Positions 33,242 to 41,886 are shown, numbered from the stretch's first letter. The stretch: DNA of 64,000 nt from JAICKM01 sp038228295 (GCA_038228295.1 JBBRPH010000013.1:1-64000); one strand, 5' to 3'. The notes: generated by a model from the sequence alone, not told the origin. Numbers and translations: made by a program.

Positions 33242-33688
33242 TTAAGGGCCACCTTGCAGCCCGTATGTAACGTAACAATCCTCGCCGTTGGGGACAATCA
33301 GGACGAATTGCAGCCCTGATGTGGTCTTGGCAAGGATGGGAGGCGGCGAGTCCGCCCAAGCAGGGACCGATCCCACTTGCACGAGGGGCCATAAAGCGTC
33401 GGCGCGCAAATTCGCCTGGGACGCACAAAGATGCAAACCATAACACCTAGCCTGCGTGTTCACGGAACAGTCCGCCGCTGCGTAACTCCGCCCATTATAT
33501 TCAATATGGTAGGGTAACCCACCTACAGCAGGTGCCGCAAACCCAAGGTGCCACGCTGCCCACGGTAAAAGCAGATAGCCAAGCAGCATTACACCTAGCA
33601 ACCCGGCTGATCCCACTAACAAGCCGATCCTATGCGAAGATAACCATGTTTGTATGTTGTTGTGTATCTGTCTTTTAGGCAAACACAT
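33242..33688 (-). CDS. Small membrane-anchored protein, unknown
   Basis: 148 residues. One transmembrane helix at about residues 21-42 (IGLLVGSAGLLGVMLLGYLL). The outer part has four or five cysteines (DCSVNTQARCYGLHLC and a late EDCYVTYG) that could form disulfides. No family recognised. The ATG at 33688 has only a weak GGGG upstream. It marks the right-hand end of GC-rich sequence before an AT-richer patch. Treat as a plausible small gene with unknown function. Confidence 0.5.
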   Translation of the reverse strand: MCLPKRQIHNNIQTWLSSHRIGLLVGSAGLLGVMLLGYLLLPWAAWHLGFAAPAVGGLPYHIEYNGRSYAAADCSVNTQARCYGLHLCASQANLRADALWPLVQVGSVPAWADSPPPILAKTTSGLQFVLIVPNGEDCYVTYGLQGGP

Positions 33689-33779
33689 TACCCCATGCAG
33701 TAACCTGTTCTTAGGACAGATTTAGTAGTTAAATAACTGCTATTATCCACTAATTTACGGACTCACCAGTCTTGATGAG

Positions 33780-34448
33780 TCAAAAGTGAATATTGATAGC
33801 CTGTATTCCAGCAATACGCCAGCCATCTTGTGTCCTCACCAAGGTAGCTTTGGCAAGTGCAGCACCATCATCATATTCTACTTCCGCATATGAGCCATTA
33901 ATCTTGATAGACTTGTAGCTGAAAAAATTGGGCTGATCTGGTATGGATGGAGCCATACTACTACGATGGCGTGGTACTCCAACAATACCCTTAATACTTT
34001 TTAGATCAGCAGATGTCACACTCCGACCGGCAGCTTTCGCTTGCGCTTCAACTTTCTCTAATCCCTCTACTCCTCTTTGAGCATCTAATGTTTGTGCTAT
34101 TTTAAACGATAGGTATCCATTGTCTTCCAATCCATCACTAGAACTTCCTCGTACATTCCGCACTTGATTAAGAAACGATGGTTGATCATCAACTAATGAA
34201 ACCTTGCTGTCGTTGATATAGACCGAAGGATACTGTGAGGTATCGAATGTCGCGAAACCTACTGCATTTACATCATAAGAGTGTTTAATAAGAGCTTCAA
34301 TTGCTACAGCTTGAGCATTATCGCCTATAACTTCAACCTTTGATCTGATTGCGTCATTTTGATGGCTGGATGAAGCCGAAACACCAATGCTAAACAGCAC
34401 GAATACTATCATCAAACCAAAAACAGTTACCTGTACAAAACGTTTCAT
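33780..34448 (-). CDS. Secreted protein of unknown function in AT-richer patch
   Basis: 222 residues. A signal peptide covers about residues 1-27 (FVQVTVFGLMIVFVLFSIGVSAS). The mature part has DVNAVGFATFDTSQYPSVYIND and ends with YAEVEYDDGAALAKATLVR and a short strand after DGWRIAGIQ, the look of a small alpha+beta domain. No catalytic motif seen. The ATG at 34448 follows AGGAGAGGAA. Codon use is visibly richer in A and T than neighbours. The putative amidase gene lies 63 bases upstream on the same strand, so the two probably form an operon acquired together. Confidence 0.65.
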   Translation of the reverse strand: MKRFVQVTVFGLMIVFVLFSIGVSASSSHQNDAIRSKVEVIGDNAQAVAIEALIKHSYDVNAVGFATFDTSQYPSVYINDSKVSLVDDQPSFLNQVRNVRGSSSDGLEDNGYLSFKIAQTLDAQRGVEGLEKVEAQAKAAGRSVTSADLKSIKGIVGVPRHRSSMAPSIPDQPNFFSYKSIKINGSYAEVEYDDGAALAKATLVRTQDGWRIAGIQAINIHF

Positions 34449-34511
34449 GATGTTCCTCTCCTGAATAATCTGTGATCTCCTAGCAATCTTTTCAGAACAC
34501 GAACTTTCAGA

Positions 34512-35195
34512 CTACCAAACTATACTCCAGTACCATTCGAGGGTTCCTGCGGGGATACCATCGTCCCAGATAACACGCTTGCGAGCCGTAGTGTGCTGAT
34601 CAGCCAATATGCCCCAAACGCCAAGAGTCAAGACGGTGCCTCCTTCTTTGGCTGGAACATATTCTTGGTTGTAATTACGATCAACAATCACTCGTGCATG
34701 AGAAGGTACGGAGTAACCCGGCCATTGCAACAGCAGAACGTCTCCGTTCTGAAGGTTGTTGACACTTGAATACGCTTGATACCTAGATCCTTGGTACTGA
34801 GACATATGCCGATTCATCCAATCAGCAGCAGACCAGCTTTTTGAGTTAGGAGTATATGCAGTGGGGTTCGTGTGCCACCACTCGTAGATGTCATTAGGAT
34901 CTTGTCCACAGCAACCAGCTAGTTCAGGCAAGGTGCCTGCTCTCATAACTTGAGAGGCAAAATTTGTACAGTCAGCACCGCCGCCAAGATTACTATAATC
35001 ATGGTAGTTTGGGTTGAAACTGTGTGCCCAGGTATCGGCGTAGCTTGCTGCCGCAGAGCGATTATAACTACAACAAGCAAGAGCAGAAGGTGAATTCGAA
35101 ACGTTAAATCCTCCACTTATCAGCGCAACAAGGATTCCTACTAATACTCCAGCTAAACGGTAGTGAAACATCCGAGTACGAATTATCCTAAGCAC
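34512..35195 (-). CDS. Putative secreted amidase (Amidase_6-like, cysteine-dependent)
   Basis: 227 residues, GTG start at 35195 with AAGGAGAG upstream. A signal/anchor covers about 12-30. The mature part begins YNRSAAASYADTWAHSFNP and has GGGADCTNFASQ with a likely catalytic cysteine, NGDVLLLQWPGYSVPSHARV with a candidate catalytic histidine, and W-rich segments between. This arrangement matches the putative amidase domain family found mainly in Gram-positive bacteria (relatives of NlpC/P60-like folds). It would cleave amide bonds in peptidoglycan or peptides outside the cell. AT-rich composition suggests horizontal transfer. Activity is inferred from motifs only. Confidence 0.72.
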   Translation of the reverse strand: MLRIIRTRMFHYRLAGVLVGILVALISGGFNVSNSPSALACCSYNRSAAASYADTWAHSFNPNYHDYSNLGGGADCTNFASQVMRAGTLPELAGCCGQDPNDIYEWWHTNPTAYTPNSKSWSAADWMNRHMSQYQGSRYQAYSSVNNLQNGDVLLLQWPGYSVPSHARVIVDRNYNQEYVPAKEGGTVLTLGVWGILADQHTTARKRVIWDDGIPAGTLEWYWSIVW

Positions 35196-35452
35196 GTTTT
35201 TCTCTCCTTAGCGATTACTTTGGCTTATACAGGTTGAGAGATAGAAGCCGTTTTTACATTTACGATTGCTGTATTCGATCTTAAATTTTTATCCTCAAAT
35301 TCAATCTCATGGTTTTATTTCTCTCCAGACGATAATTATAACATACTCAAAGAAGCTTGTACATAGTACTTTTGTCCTATATTAGGGCTATGATGTCGTA
35401 TTCATAGTAACCAAGCGTAACATTTGTATTCAGTACTACGAAGACTTATTAT
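35196..35452. other. AT-rich spacer
   Basis: About 257 bases of AT-rich sequence between the amidase gene and the 3' end of herA. It must hold the amidase promoter, but I see no well-spaced hexamer pair that stands out. No gene or strong hairpin recognised. Confidence 0.45.
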
Positions 35453-37159
35453 CTAAAACAGATCATCCAGCGCCGCCGCCGCTTTCTCCTGCACGCTGCG
35501 CCCGGCATGGGGAGCGACGGCGGCATAGAGCTTTTCGTCAAAGGTGCGCGTGCGGAGGACCACTTCCATCGGCACGGCATGACCGAAGACCAGCACTTCT
35601 TGCTTGGTGTCCAGCGTCGCCAGGATATTCTTGAAGTGGCCGCCGCGCGTGCCGGTGAACACCGCGTCAATGTCACGCTCATCGCTCAACAGGGCGGTGA
35701 TGCGCGTGCCCAGTTGGCTCATCACGTCGGGGTCAATGCTCGATGGGCGTTGGTCCACGATCAGCAGGGTGACGCTGTACTTACGGAGTTCGCGGGCGAT
35801 GGTCGAAAAGATGCTCTGGCCCTGACTGAGGAATTTATGCGCCTCCTCGATAGTGATCATCAGCGGCCGGCCGTGCGCCTGGCCCACCTGCTCGGCAGCC
35901 TCAGTCAGCTCCACCCAGCGGTCATGGATGCGCCGCGTGATCAGGTTAGCGATCAGCATATAGGCCAGCAGCGAGTTATTGCGGCCAAACTGCAAGATCA
36001 CATTGCGCCCGCCTTCCAGTGACGCGAGCAAGTCCGGAATGCCGCTTTGCTGCAAATTGGTGCCGGGTTTAACGAAGCTGAGGCTGCTTATGCGTTGCAA
36101 GCGTCGCTTCAGCGCGTCAATCGAACCCTCGTGGCCGCCGATCTCTTTGACCAACTCCTTCTGTTCGTCGGACGGCATATCAAGCAGGCGCGCCATCCAG
36201 CCCTTACCCAGCCGGTTAGCCAACTGCGTGGCCGCCGCCAGCCCGGCATCGGTCAGACCGAGTTCGCCTTGTAGGCTGGTCAGGTCTTCCAGTTCGATAA
36301 AGTCGAGCGGGATGCGGATCAGGCGATCAATCTGTTTGCCGGGCCGCGTGGTGTCGGCATCGTCCAGGCTGTAGACGACTACTTTGCTGCCGCCGAACAG
36401 TTCGCGCAGCCCTTTCGCGTATGTGCCGTCTTCCATGCGCCGAGCGTAGGCATATTCGCTGTGCATATCGAAGATCAGGTTGACGCAGGCGTTGGTTTTG
36501 AGCAGGCCGCAGAACAGCAGCCGGGCCAGGATGCTCTTGCCGGTGCCGGAGCGGCCGAATATGCCGTTACTGCGCTCCACGAGCCGCGCCAGGTCAATCG
36601 TCACCGGGGTGTCCATGTCGCGCGGCGTGCCGATGCTGAACTTCTTGCCCGTCTCCTCCTCGCCAAACACCGACGCGAAATCTTCGCCGCCCGCCCGGTA
36701 GACACTGGCGAAATGGCCGGGGATCGTGCGCGCGGGAGCCAAGCCGTCACCGGGGCCGTGTCCAGCACTCTCCACACTGCCGGTATGGGTCAGCTCGAGC
36801 GACGGCCGCACGGTGCATTCGGCGTAGGTCGTGCTGCGGCCCAACGTCTCAAACACCAAGCGCGAGTCACTATCGGGCGGGTCTTGCGTCACGGCCGGAT
36901 CGGTCGCCGCCAGCCGAAAGCCCGAAATGGTGCCGAAAAAACGCACAAACTGCCCCTCGATGACCACAAATTGCCCTTGCCGCAACTGTTCGACCGACTG
37001 CCCGCGCCGCAGGTGGACGGTCACGCCTTTCTCTGAATCGGCCGCCGTCACTTGCCCCAGCAATAGGCGCGCGGTGTCAGTTCCGGCGCCGTCGCGGGCG
37101 GACGTAGCGTGGGGGGTGGGGCCGGCAAGAGGCAATTCGGGGCGGCGGGTGGGGGTCAT
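35453..37159 (-). CDS. herA: HerA-type hexameric DNA translocase
   Basis: 568 residues. Residues about 30-120 form a HAS-barrel (LLGQVTAADSEKGVTVHLRR; GQFVVIEGQFVRFFGTISGF). The FtsK/HerA ATPase follows with Walker A GRSGTGKS at 202-209, LIFDMHSEYA, and Walker B RPLMITIEEAHKFL. A late arginine-finger-like region lies in DVMSQLGTRITALL. HerA forms hexameric rings that work with the NurA nuclease in resecting DNA ends; bacterial HerA-nuclease pairs are also found in phage defence. nurA is four genes upstream on the same strand, with hicA, hicB and an unknown gene between. Confidence 0.88.
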   Translation of the reverse strand: MTPTRRPELPLAGPTPHATSARDGAGTDTARLLLGQVTAADSEKGVTVHLRRGQSVEQLRQGQFVVIEGQFVRFFGTISGFRLAATDPAVTQDPPDSDSRLVFETLGRSTTYAECTVRPSLELTHTGSVESAGHGPGDGLAPARTIPGHFASVYRAGGEDFASVFGEEETGKKFSIGTPRDMDTPVTIDLARLVERSNGIFGRSGTGKSILARLLFCGLLKTNACVNLIFDMHSEYAYARRMEDGTYAKGLRELFGGSKVVVYSLDDADTTRPGKQIDRLIRIPLDFIELEDLTSLQGELGLTDAGLAAATQLANRLGKGWMARLLDMPSDEQKELVKEIGGHEGSIDALKRRLQRISSLSFVKPGTNLQQSGIPDLLASLEGGRNVILQFGRNNSLLAYMLIANLITRRIHDRWVELTEAAEQVGQAHGRPLMITIEEAHKFLSQGQSIFSTIARELRKYSVTLLIVDQRPSSIDPDVMSQLGTRITALLSDERDIDAVFTGTRGGHFKNILATLDTKQEVLVFGHAVPMEVVLRTRTFDEKLYAAVAPHAGRSVQEKAAAALDDLF

Positions 37160-37316
37160 GAGCGGAGTTCCTCTCTGCTAATCAACGCCGGCGCGGCACG
37201 TAGAACCGGGCCGATAAGGACAAACTGGGCGACGCAGCAGGTAGCGCCCGCCGGCAGGCCCGCCACAGATCGCGTATCATGGGGACACAACAGGCGCACG
37301 CCGTGGGGCAGAACAT

Positions 37317-38054
37317 TTAAGTCCGCACATAGCCCACGCCGGGGGCCGGCGGTGGGCCGGCCGGCGGAGGCGGCGCGGCGTCCTCAGCGATCAGCGACTC
37401 GACGGTTTCGAGGATCGCCACCAAGCGGTCGTACTGGCCTTTGAGCAAGCGGCCCAGGAACTCGGTGGTGCGGAGCAGATGGGCGCGGTCGGCGCCCCGC
37501 ACGTTGTAGGCGCGGGCCAGCACATAGATGATCACCTCGTCCACTGGGCAATCGGTAGCCTGCATCAGCAGACGTAGATAGTGGGGCTTTTCGGTGAAGC
37601 GCAACAGTTCGGCGGTGCTGCATAGGGCGGTGCGGTAATGTAAGCGCGGCGGTGTGTCGGGATAGGTGTAGACCAAGCGGCGATTTTCCGGCGGCGCGTC
37701 GCGGTCGGCAGTCCAAGCGTAGTGGGCCACGACCAGAGCCGAAAACTGGCTCCGCAACGTGCGATTCAGGTCGGGGTGGATCTGGTAGACCGCCCCGTCG
37801 GCATCATCGGCCTTGCCTTTGGCGCTGATCGGTCCCAGCCCCTCGGTCTTGGCATCATAGACCAGCCCCAGCACATCTTGCGCGACCACCAGCCCACCCA
37901 ACGGCGGCAGTTCGTGTAACTGATAGCTTTCGGCGGTGAACGCACGATACGACGCACCGATTACCTCGCCCAGCGCGGCCCGTGCGTCACCGGCGGCCAG
38001 ACGCTTTACGCCGGGGAAGGGAATGATGTCATCACTCACAGATCGATTCTCCAC
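37317..38054 (-). CDS. Unknown protein between hicB and herA
   Basis: 245 residues, starting three bases after the hicB stop codon. Segments include RAALGEVIGASYRAFTAESY, LGGLVVAQDVLGLVYDAKTE and a helical tail LLRTTEFLGRLLKGQYDRLV, then a Pro-rich C-terminus. No signal, no membrane helix and no motif I can assign. Its position in a nurA-herA gene set suggests a third component of that DNA-processing unit, for example an adaptor or single-strand-DNA handling factor. This is inference from context only. Confidence 0.65.
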   Translation of the reverse strand: MENRSVSDDIIPFPGVKRLAAGDARAALGEVIGASYRAFTAESYQLHELPPLGGLVVAQDVLGLVYDAKTEGLGPISAKGKADDADGAVYQIHPDLNRTLRSQFSALVVAHYAWTADRDAPPENRRLVYTYPDTPPRLHYRTALCSTAELLRFTEKPHYLRLLMQATDCPVDEVIIYVLARAYNVRGADRAHLLRTTEFLGRLLKGQYDRLVAILETVESLIAEDAAPPPPAGPPPAPGVGYVRT

Positions 38055-38057
38055 ATA

Positions 38058-38273
38058 TCACGCATACAAAAGGCGGCCTCTAGGTTCGGGAACCGGACGA
38101 CCCAATGCACGCGCCGTATCTACCCACTCGCTGATAATCTGTTCAGCATTCGCTAAGGCTTCTTGATACGTCGCACCATCCGCCATACAACCCGCTAATT
38201 CCGGCACTTCTGCAATAAAAGCAGCATCGTCTTCACTCCAATAGATGATAATCTCATACCGAACCATTGTCAT
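38058..38273 (-). CDS. hicB: HicB-family antitoxin
   Basis: 71 residues. YEIIIYWSEDDAAFIAEVPE and LAGCMADGATYQEALANAEQ form the single RNase-H-like partial fold of short HicB antitoxins, ending with the conserved PVPEPRGRLLYA tail. It would bind and block HicA, a small RNA-binding mRNA interferase. The start codon overlaps the end of the hicA frame, as usual for hicAB. No C-terminal DNA-binding domain is present. With hicA frameshifted, this antitoxin may now be an orphan. GGAGATGACA precedes the ATG used (38273, or 38267). Confidence 0.85.
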   Translation of the reverse strand: MTMVRYEIIIYWSEDDAAFIAEVPELAGCMADGATYQEALANAEQIISEWVDTARALGRPVPEPRGRLLYA

Positions 38274-38515
38274 CTCCTAGCTTATACCGGATTATCACAC
38301 CTCGTGCTTGTTTAACTTGGTAGGGTTTTGCTGTTGCCCCTTTGGGCTGTAGGTTCAGGATCTCCTCAACCCCCTTTTTCGTGAAGATGTGATGGTCACC
38401 CTCTGATACGTTCATCAAACCCTAGTCTGGAAAGTACTCTACATAAATCGGCAAAGGAAATATTAGTATCCGCAACCCCACTCAGAACACGATCCAATAC
38501 TTTATCTTTTGCCAA
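38254..38515 (-). pseudogene. hicA: hicA toxin gene broken by a one-base frameshift
   Basis: A TTG at 38515 with GGGGAG upstream begins AKDKVLDRVLSGVADTNI and FADLCRVLSRLGFDERIRG, then meets TGA at 38396-38398. One base further the frame continues DHHIFTKKGVEEILNLQPKG, AKPYQVKQARGVIIRYKL and ends at 38254, overlapping hicB. The joined protein has the length and order of HicA toxins, including the catalytic-histidine segment HHIF. The total of 262 bases is 87 codons plus one, so a single extra T on the minus strand (near 38398) explains the break. It is either a true inactivating mutation or a sequencing error. Confidence 0.85.
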
Positions 38516-38568
38516 TGTGTTCTCCCCATAACCGAGCGAAGTAGCATTCGACAAAGCTGCTACGCTAC

Positions 38569-39723
38569 CTAAATCCGCCGGCCCATGCCCTGTTTGCCGC
38601 GGGCTTTCTCCGACGGTGGGGCCAGCAGGCCGGCCTGTTCCAGCAGGTAGAAATAGCTGGCCCGGTCTTCGCTCCGTAACACGGCGAAGTTGTCGGCCAG
38701 TGTCAGCGCCTTGGGGTAGCCGTCGCCCAGCGCGCACTGGCTGAGGACGATGCGCTGCACCCGATCCAGCAAGCCGGCGGCTTCCACCCACAACGGAAAC
38801 TCCAGCCGCGCCACCTCATAAGGGGTCGCCAGATAGCAGAAGCCCATAGTGTCCCAGAACTCGGTGGCGCCATGCACGCCGAACGGCGAATAGTTTTGGA
38901 AGACCGGCGAGCGCACACCCTCGTTCAGCAGTTCCCAGAACAGACCGCTATCGTCGAGCGTCCACAGGCCGGAGCATTCTGTGCGGTTGCATCGGTTCTC
39001 GCAGGGCGCCACACGCTGCGCCGCGCCCTCGCTTGCCGCACGGCAAGCCAGCACACGCGCCGCCCGCATCACCGACTGGCTGGCCGGCTTGCTGACATAG
39101 CCGATCACCGGCACGCCGATGCGCTCGAAATCCGCCAGCTTCTCCCCATACGCGGCGATAACCGCCTGCACTTTCTGATCCGGCACCAGCGCCAGCGACA
39201 GTTGCATCAGCGATCCGTCAAGCAGCGCCAGGTCGGCCCCGAATTGCGCGGCCCAGCGGTGCAGCTCGGTCACTTCGCGCAACGCGCACTCGGCCTGCAA
39301 CAGCGGCCCACTGACCGACCACTCCCCACCGTCAAGCGTCGGGTCCATACAATGCACAGCGGTGCTGTCGAGTTCTGCCGCCGGCGCGTCGCCGTAGTGG
39401 ATCATCACCCGGCCCACGTTGATCAGATAACAATACGAGCCGCGGTGCTTGTCGGGCGACACAAACGACGAGTCGGTGGCAATTATGGTGTAGTCGGGCG
39501 CGGCGGGGTCGCCGGGTGTGAACTCATGCAGTGGGGTCAGCGGCACGCCCAGCAGACGGCGGCTCTGCACCGCCTTGATCCGCGCGTGCCAGTCGGCTTC
39601 GTCGGTGGCGAAGTAGATTTCCGTGGCATCCTGAGCGGCTTCGGCGCGCGTGGTATGCGCTGCCTGCGCCTGCCCCAACGTGGCCGCGATTTGACGGGCG
39701 ACTTCGGTGTGATCGTAGGGCAT
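38569..39723 (-). CDS. nurA: NurA-domain 5'-3' nuclease
   Basis: 384 residues. The NurA fold motifs are present: YTIIATDSSFVSPDKHRG with the first metal-binding Asp84, and LALLDGSLMQL with Asp169. A conserved helix follows at YGEKLADFERIGVPVIGYVSK. In the family NurA is a Mn-dependent nuclease that forms a complex with the HerA hexamer to resect DNA ends. Unusually, Cys227, Cys241, Cys245 and Cys250 (CENRCNRTEC region) form a cluster that could bind zinc or an iron-sulfur centre. No Shine-Dalgarno is obvious at the ATG at 39723. It heads a minus-strand cluster ending with herA. Confidence 0.82.
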   Translation of the reverse strand: MPYDHTEVARQIAATLGQAQAAHTTRAEAAQDATEIYFATDEADWHARIKAVQSRRLLGVPLTPLHEFTPGDPAAPDYTIIATDSSFVSPDKHRGSYCYLINVGRVMIHYGDAPAAELDSTAVHCMDPTLDGGEWSVSGPLLQAECALREVTELHRWAAQFGADLALLDGSLMQLSLALVPDQKVQAVIAAYGEKLADFERIGVPVIGYVSKPASQSVMRAARVLACRAASEGAAQRVAPCENRCNRTECSGLWTLDDSGLFWELLNEGVRSPVFQNYSPFGVHGATEFWDTMGFCYLATPYEVARLEFPLWVEAAGLLDRVQRIVLSQCALGDGYPKALTLADNFAVLRSEDRASYFYLLEQAGLLAPPSEKARGKQGMGRRI

Positions 39724-39829
39724 AGTGGTGGAGTTCGGAGTTCTGCGTTAACGATGTGAGCCGCGCAGCGCGAACCGCGAAATGTAAACTACCGTTTGCA
39801 ATACGTTCTACTCAATATGCAATACAGCA

Positions 39830-39857
39830 TCACGTTTCACACTTCACGCTTCACGGC
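39830..39857. repeat. Tandem heptamer array overlapping the 3' end of the next gene
   Basis: Four units TCACGTT, TCACACT, TCACGCT, TCACGGC. The stop codon of the gene at 39851-40486 lies inside the fourth unit. A shorter pair (GGAGTTC repeated) occurs at about 39728-39741, just before nurA. Confidence 0.7.
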
Positions 39858-40486
39858 TTGCTGCGCCGCAAGCGGATCTCCAGATAATCGCCGTCAGTGC
39901 GCACCTCGGTGACGCGAAAGCTGTCACCGTCGAAGCCGGCGCGCAGTTGGGTATTGAGTTCGGCCAGCAGCACGTTGTTGGTGATTTGGTCCACCGATTG
40001 GTGGACTTCGCCGGCCAGATCGAACGGCAGCAGGTTCAGCGGCACTTGCGTATCGCCCAGGCGTGGTTCGCCCAGCATCTGCATCGCCAACTTGCCGTCT
40101 TTCACCGAGAGTTGGTTGTTGACACTGGGTGAGAACGTGAAAAAGCCGGCCACATCGAAGGTCGGAGTCAGCACCACCGCCGCTTGCGGCAGCAGGTCCA
40201 TCTGCAAGCCGGTCGTTTTGACGTTCTGCACCACCACTTGCGGATTAGTGCGCAGGCGGCGTTGGATCGCGTCATTGAGGTAGGTTTTGCTGATCGCCAG
40301 CCGCACATCAGGCACATCGGTCGAAAAGCGGTCTTGCGCCGCCTGATGCACCGAGAGCGCGGCCAGCGCCAGCAACGTCACTGCGCCGGTGACCCAGCCG
40401 ATAACGAAGCCGGCCACTAGCAAGAGCGGACGGCGGCTACGACCACCAAACCGGCGCCCGCTGCCCGGCCCCGGCGTGATATGCAA
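39851..40486 (-). CDS. Membrane-anchored DUF2993/LmeA-like protein
   Basis: 211 residues from a TTG at 40486, chosen because GGAGG lies nine bases upstream at the very end of the preceding gene; the ORF extends further up but only over that gene. A transmembrane helix covers about residues 20-42 (PLLLVAGFVIGWVTGAVTLL). The outer domain (VRLAISKTYLNDAIQRRL; NQLSVKDGKLAMQMLG; LLPFDLAGEVHQSVDQI) resembles the DUF2993 family, which includes the mycobacterial lipid-binding LmeA of glycolipid maturation. That link is tentative. It starts four bases after the zincin gene stop, so translation is probably coupled. Confidence 0.65.
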   Translation of the reverse strand: MHITPGPGSGRRFGGRSRRPLLLVAGFVIGWVTGAVTLLALAALSVHQAAQDRFSTDVPDVRLAISKTYLNDAIQRRLRTNPQVVVQNVKTTGLQMDLLPQAAVVLTPTFDVAGFFTFSPSVNNQLSVKDGKLAMQMLGEPRLGDTQVPLNLLPFDLAGEVHQSVDQITNNVLLAELNTQLRAGFDGDSFRVTEVRTDGDYLEIRLRRSKP

Positions 40487-40490
40487 GCCG

Positions 40491-41747
40491 CTAGACCTCC
40501 GGCCCCTGGCCGTTGAGCAGCGCCGAGTGCAATGGCGCCGTATCCAGGGAACGGGTAGAATGATCGCTAGCCTGCGGCAGCCCTTCCACGCGGGCGATCC
40601 ATGCCGGCGCGTCGCGCAGTTCCTCCATCGTCGGCAAATACTCCGGCCCGACCCATACCAGATTGGCAAGCTGGACGCCGCGTGCGGCTACCACGGCGTT
40701 GATAAACGCCTCGCCTGCCCGGTATTGCTCCATCTTGAGTGCCAGCCCGGTCAGGCGGATAAACAGCTTTTCGATGGGGCTGCGCTGACCGGCGCGCTCC
40801 TCAATACGCTGCTTGATGGTATCAAACGACGGCATCAGCCGCACTCCGACCGCGTTCATAATGTAGTTGCTGTAGCCTTCGATGATCGACATCAGCGCCT
40901 GCAATTTATTGAAAAGCGCTTTTTGCTCTGCGGTCATCACCAGTTCGATCCAGCTTTCGCCCGCCGCGAAGTTGGCGCGGGCCCGGCTCACGATGCTGCC
41001 CAACCCGCCACCATTACGCAGTACCGTCAGATCTTGGATGATGGTGTTGAAATAGGTTTCGAGAATCGTGTTGAAATATTCGCGCACCCAGGGATAGGCT
41101 TCAAATTGGAAAGCGTGCGTGGTTTCGTGCAAGGCAATCCAGAGGCGAAAGTCGTCGGCATCCAGGCCGCGTTCGCTTTGTACAGCGGCGATATTCGGCT
41201 CCACCATATACAGGCGGCCCACTGTCAACGGTTCACGGCCTAGCAGGCTAAGGTCGTACTGGCCGAGGACGCGGCGGGCCAGGTAGCCGAGCAGCACACC
41301 CAGCTCGCCCGATAGCACCACCTGGTTCACATCGGTCATCAGCAGCGTACCGATGTCGTCGCTGCTGCTGGTCATTTGGTGCATCCGTTCGAGCGGTGCA
41401 AAGAGTTGCTCGAAATTGACGATGTTGGCATCAATCCATTCGGCGCGGGTGAAGGCGGCGATATTTTGCACCGGCTGGGGCAGGTCGCGGCCCATTTCGG
41501 CGGCGATCAGCGGTTCACAGCGGCGCACTAAGTCGGTGTAATACGCGCTCCACTGCTCGTGCCAGCCGGATTGGAGCGCCGGTTCGGGGTTCATGGCCTG
41601 GGCCAGCGTCCGCACGCGGTTCCAGTTGAGCATCGGCGGTACGCCGCTAGCGCTATATTTGCGCCGGCGGCCGGCGGCATAGGCAGCACCGAGCGCCACC
41701 CCAGCGACCACGCCGAGGCCAATCATTTGCCGGTTATTGCGACTCAT
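40491..41747 (-). CDS. Zincin-like protein of the DUF2342 ('F420-associated hydrolase') family
   Basis: 418 residues from the ATG at 41747, which has AAGGGA eight bases upstream; the ORF is open further but without a site. Residues 5-25 form a membrane segment (MIGLGVVAGVALGAAYAAGR). The zinc motif HETTH lies in FRLWIALHETTHAFQFEAYP, followed by PWVREYF, the signature of a metalloprotease-like family first noted beside coenzyme F420 genes in actinobacteria. A later glutamate in LMSIIEGYSNYIMN is the likely third ligand. No F420 gene is visible here, and activity has not been assigned to the family with certainty. Confidence 0.8.
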   Translation of the reverse strand: MSRNNRQMIGLGVVAGVALGAAYAAGRRRKYSASGVPPMLNWNRVRTLAQAMNPEPALQSGWHEQWSAYYTDLVRRCEPLIAAEMGRDLPQPVQNIAAFTRAEWIDANIVNFEQLFAPLERMHQMTSSSDDIGTLLMTDVNQVVLSGELGVLLGYLARRVLGQYDLSLLGREPLTVGRLYMVEPNIAAVQSERGLDADDFRLWIALHETTHAFQFEAYPWVREYFNTILETYFNTIIQDLTVLRNGGGLGSIVSRARANFAAGESWIELVMTAEQKALFNKLQALMSIIEGYSNYIMNAVGVRLMPSFDTIKQRIEERAGQRSPIEKLFIRLTGLALKMEQYRAGEAFINAVVAARGVQLANLVWVGPEYLPTMEELRDAPAWIARVEGLPQASDHSTRSLDTAPLHSALLNGQGPEV

Positions 41748-41886
41748 GTGCGCGTTCCCTTCTTGCAATGGTTCGTTCGTATGTTCTACTATACCCTCTC
41801 GCCGCCGCTCCGTCAAGAATCGCTCATTGATCGGATTGATCCGCACATGATCATCCCGTTTTCGCGCCCTGCACGGATCACTCCGA

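Noticed and set aside
38396..38791. 131-codon frame overlapping nurA
   Set aside because: Its first two thirds are a shadow of nurA; only the last 40 codons, starting at the TTG at 38515, are real and belong to hicA.
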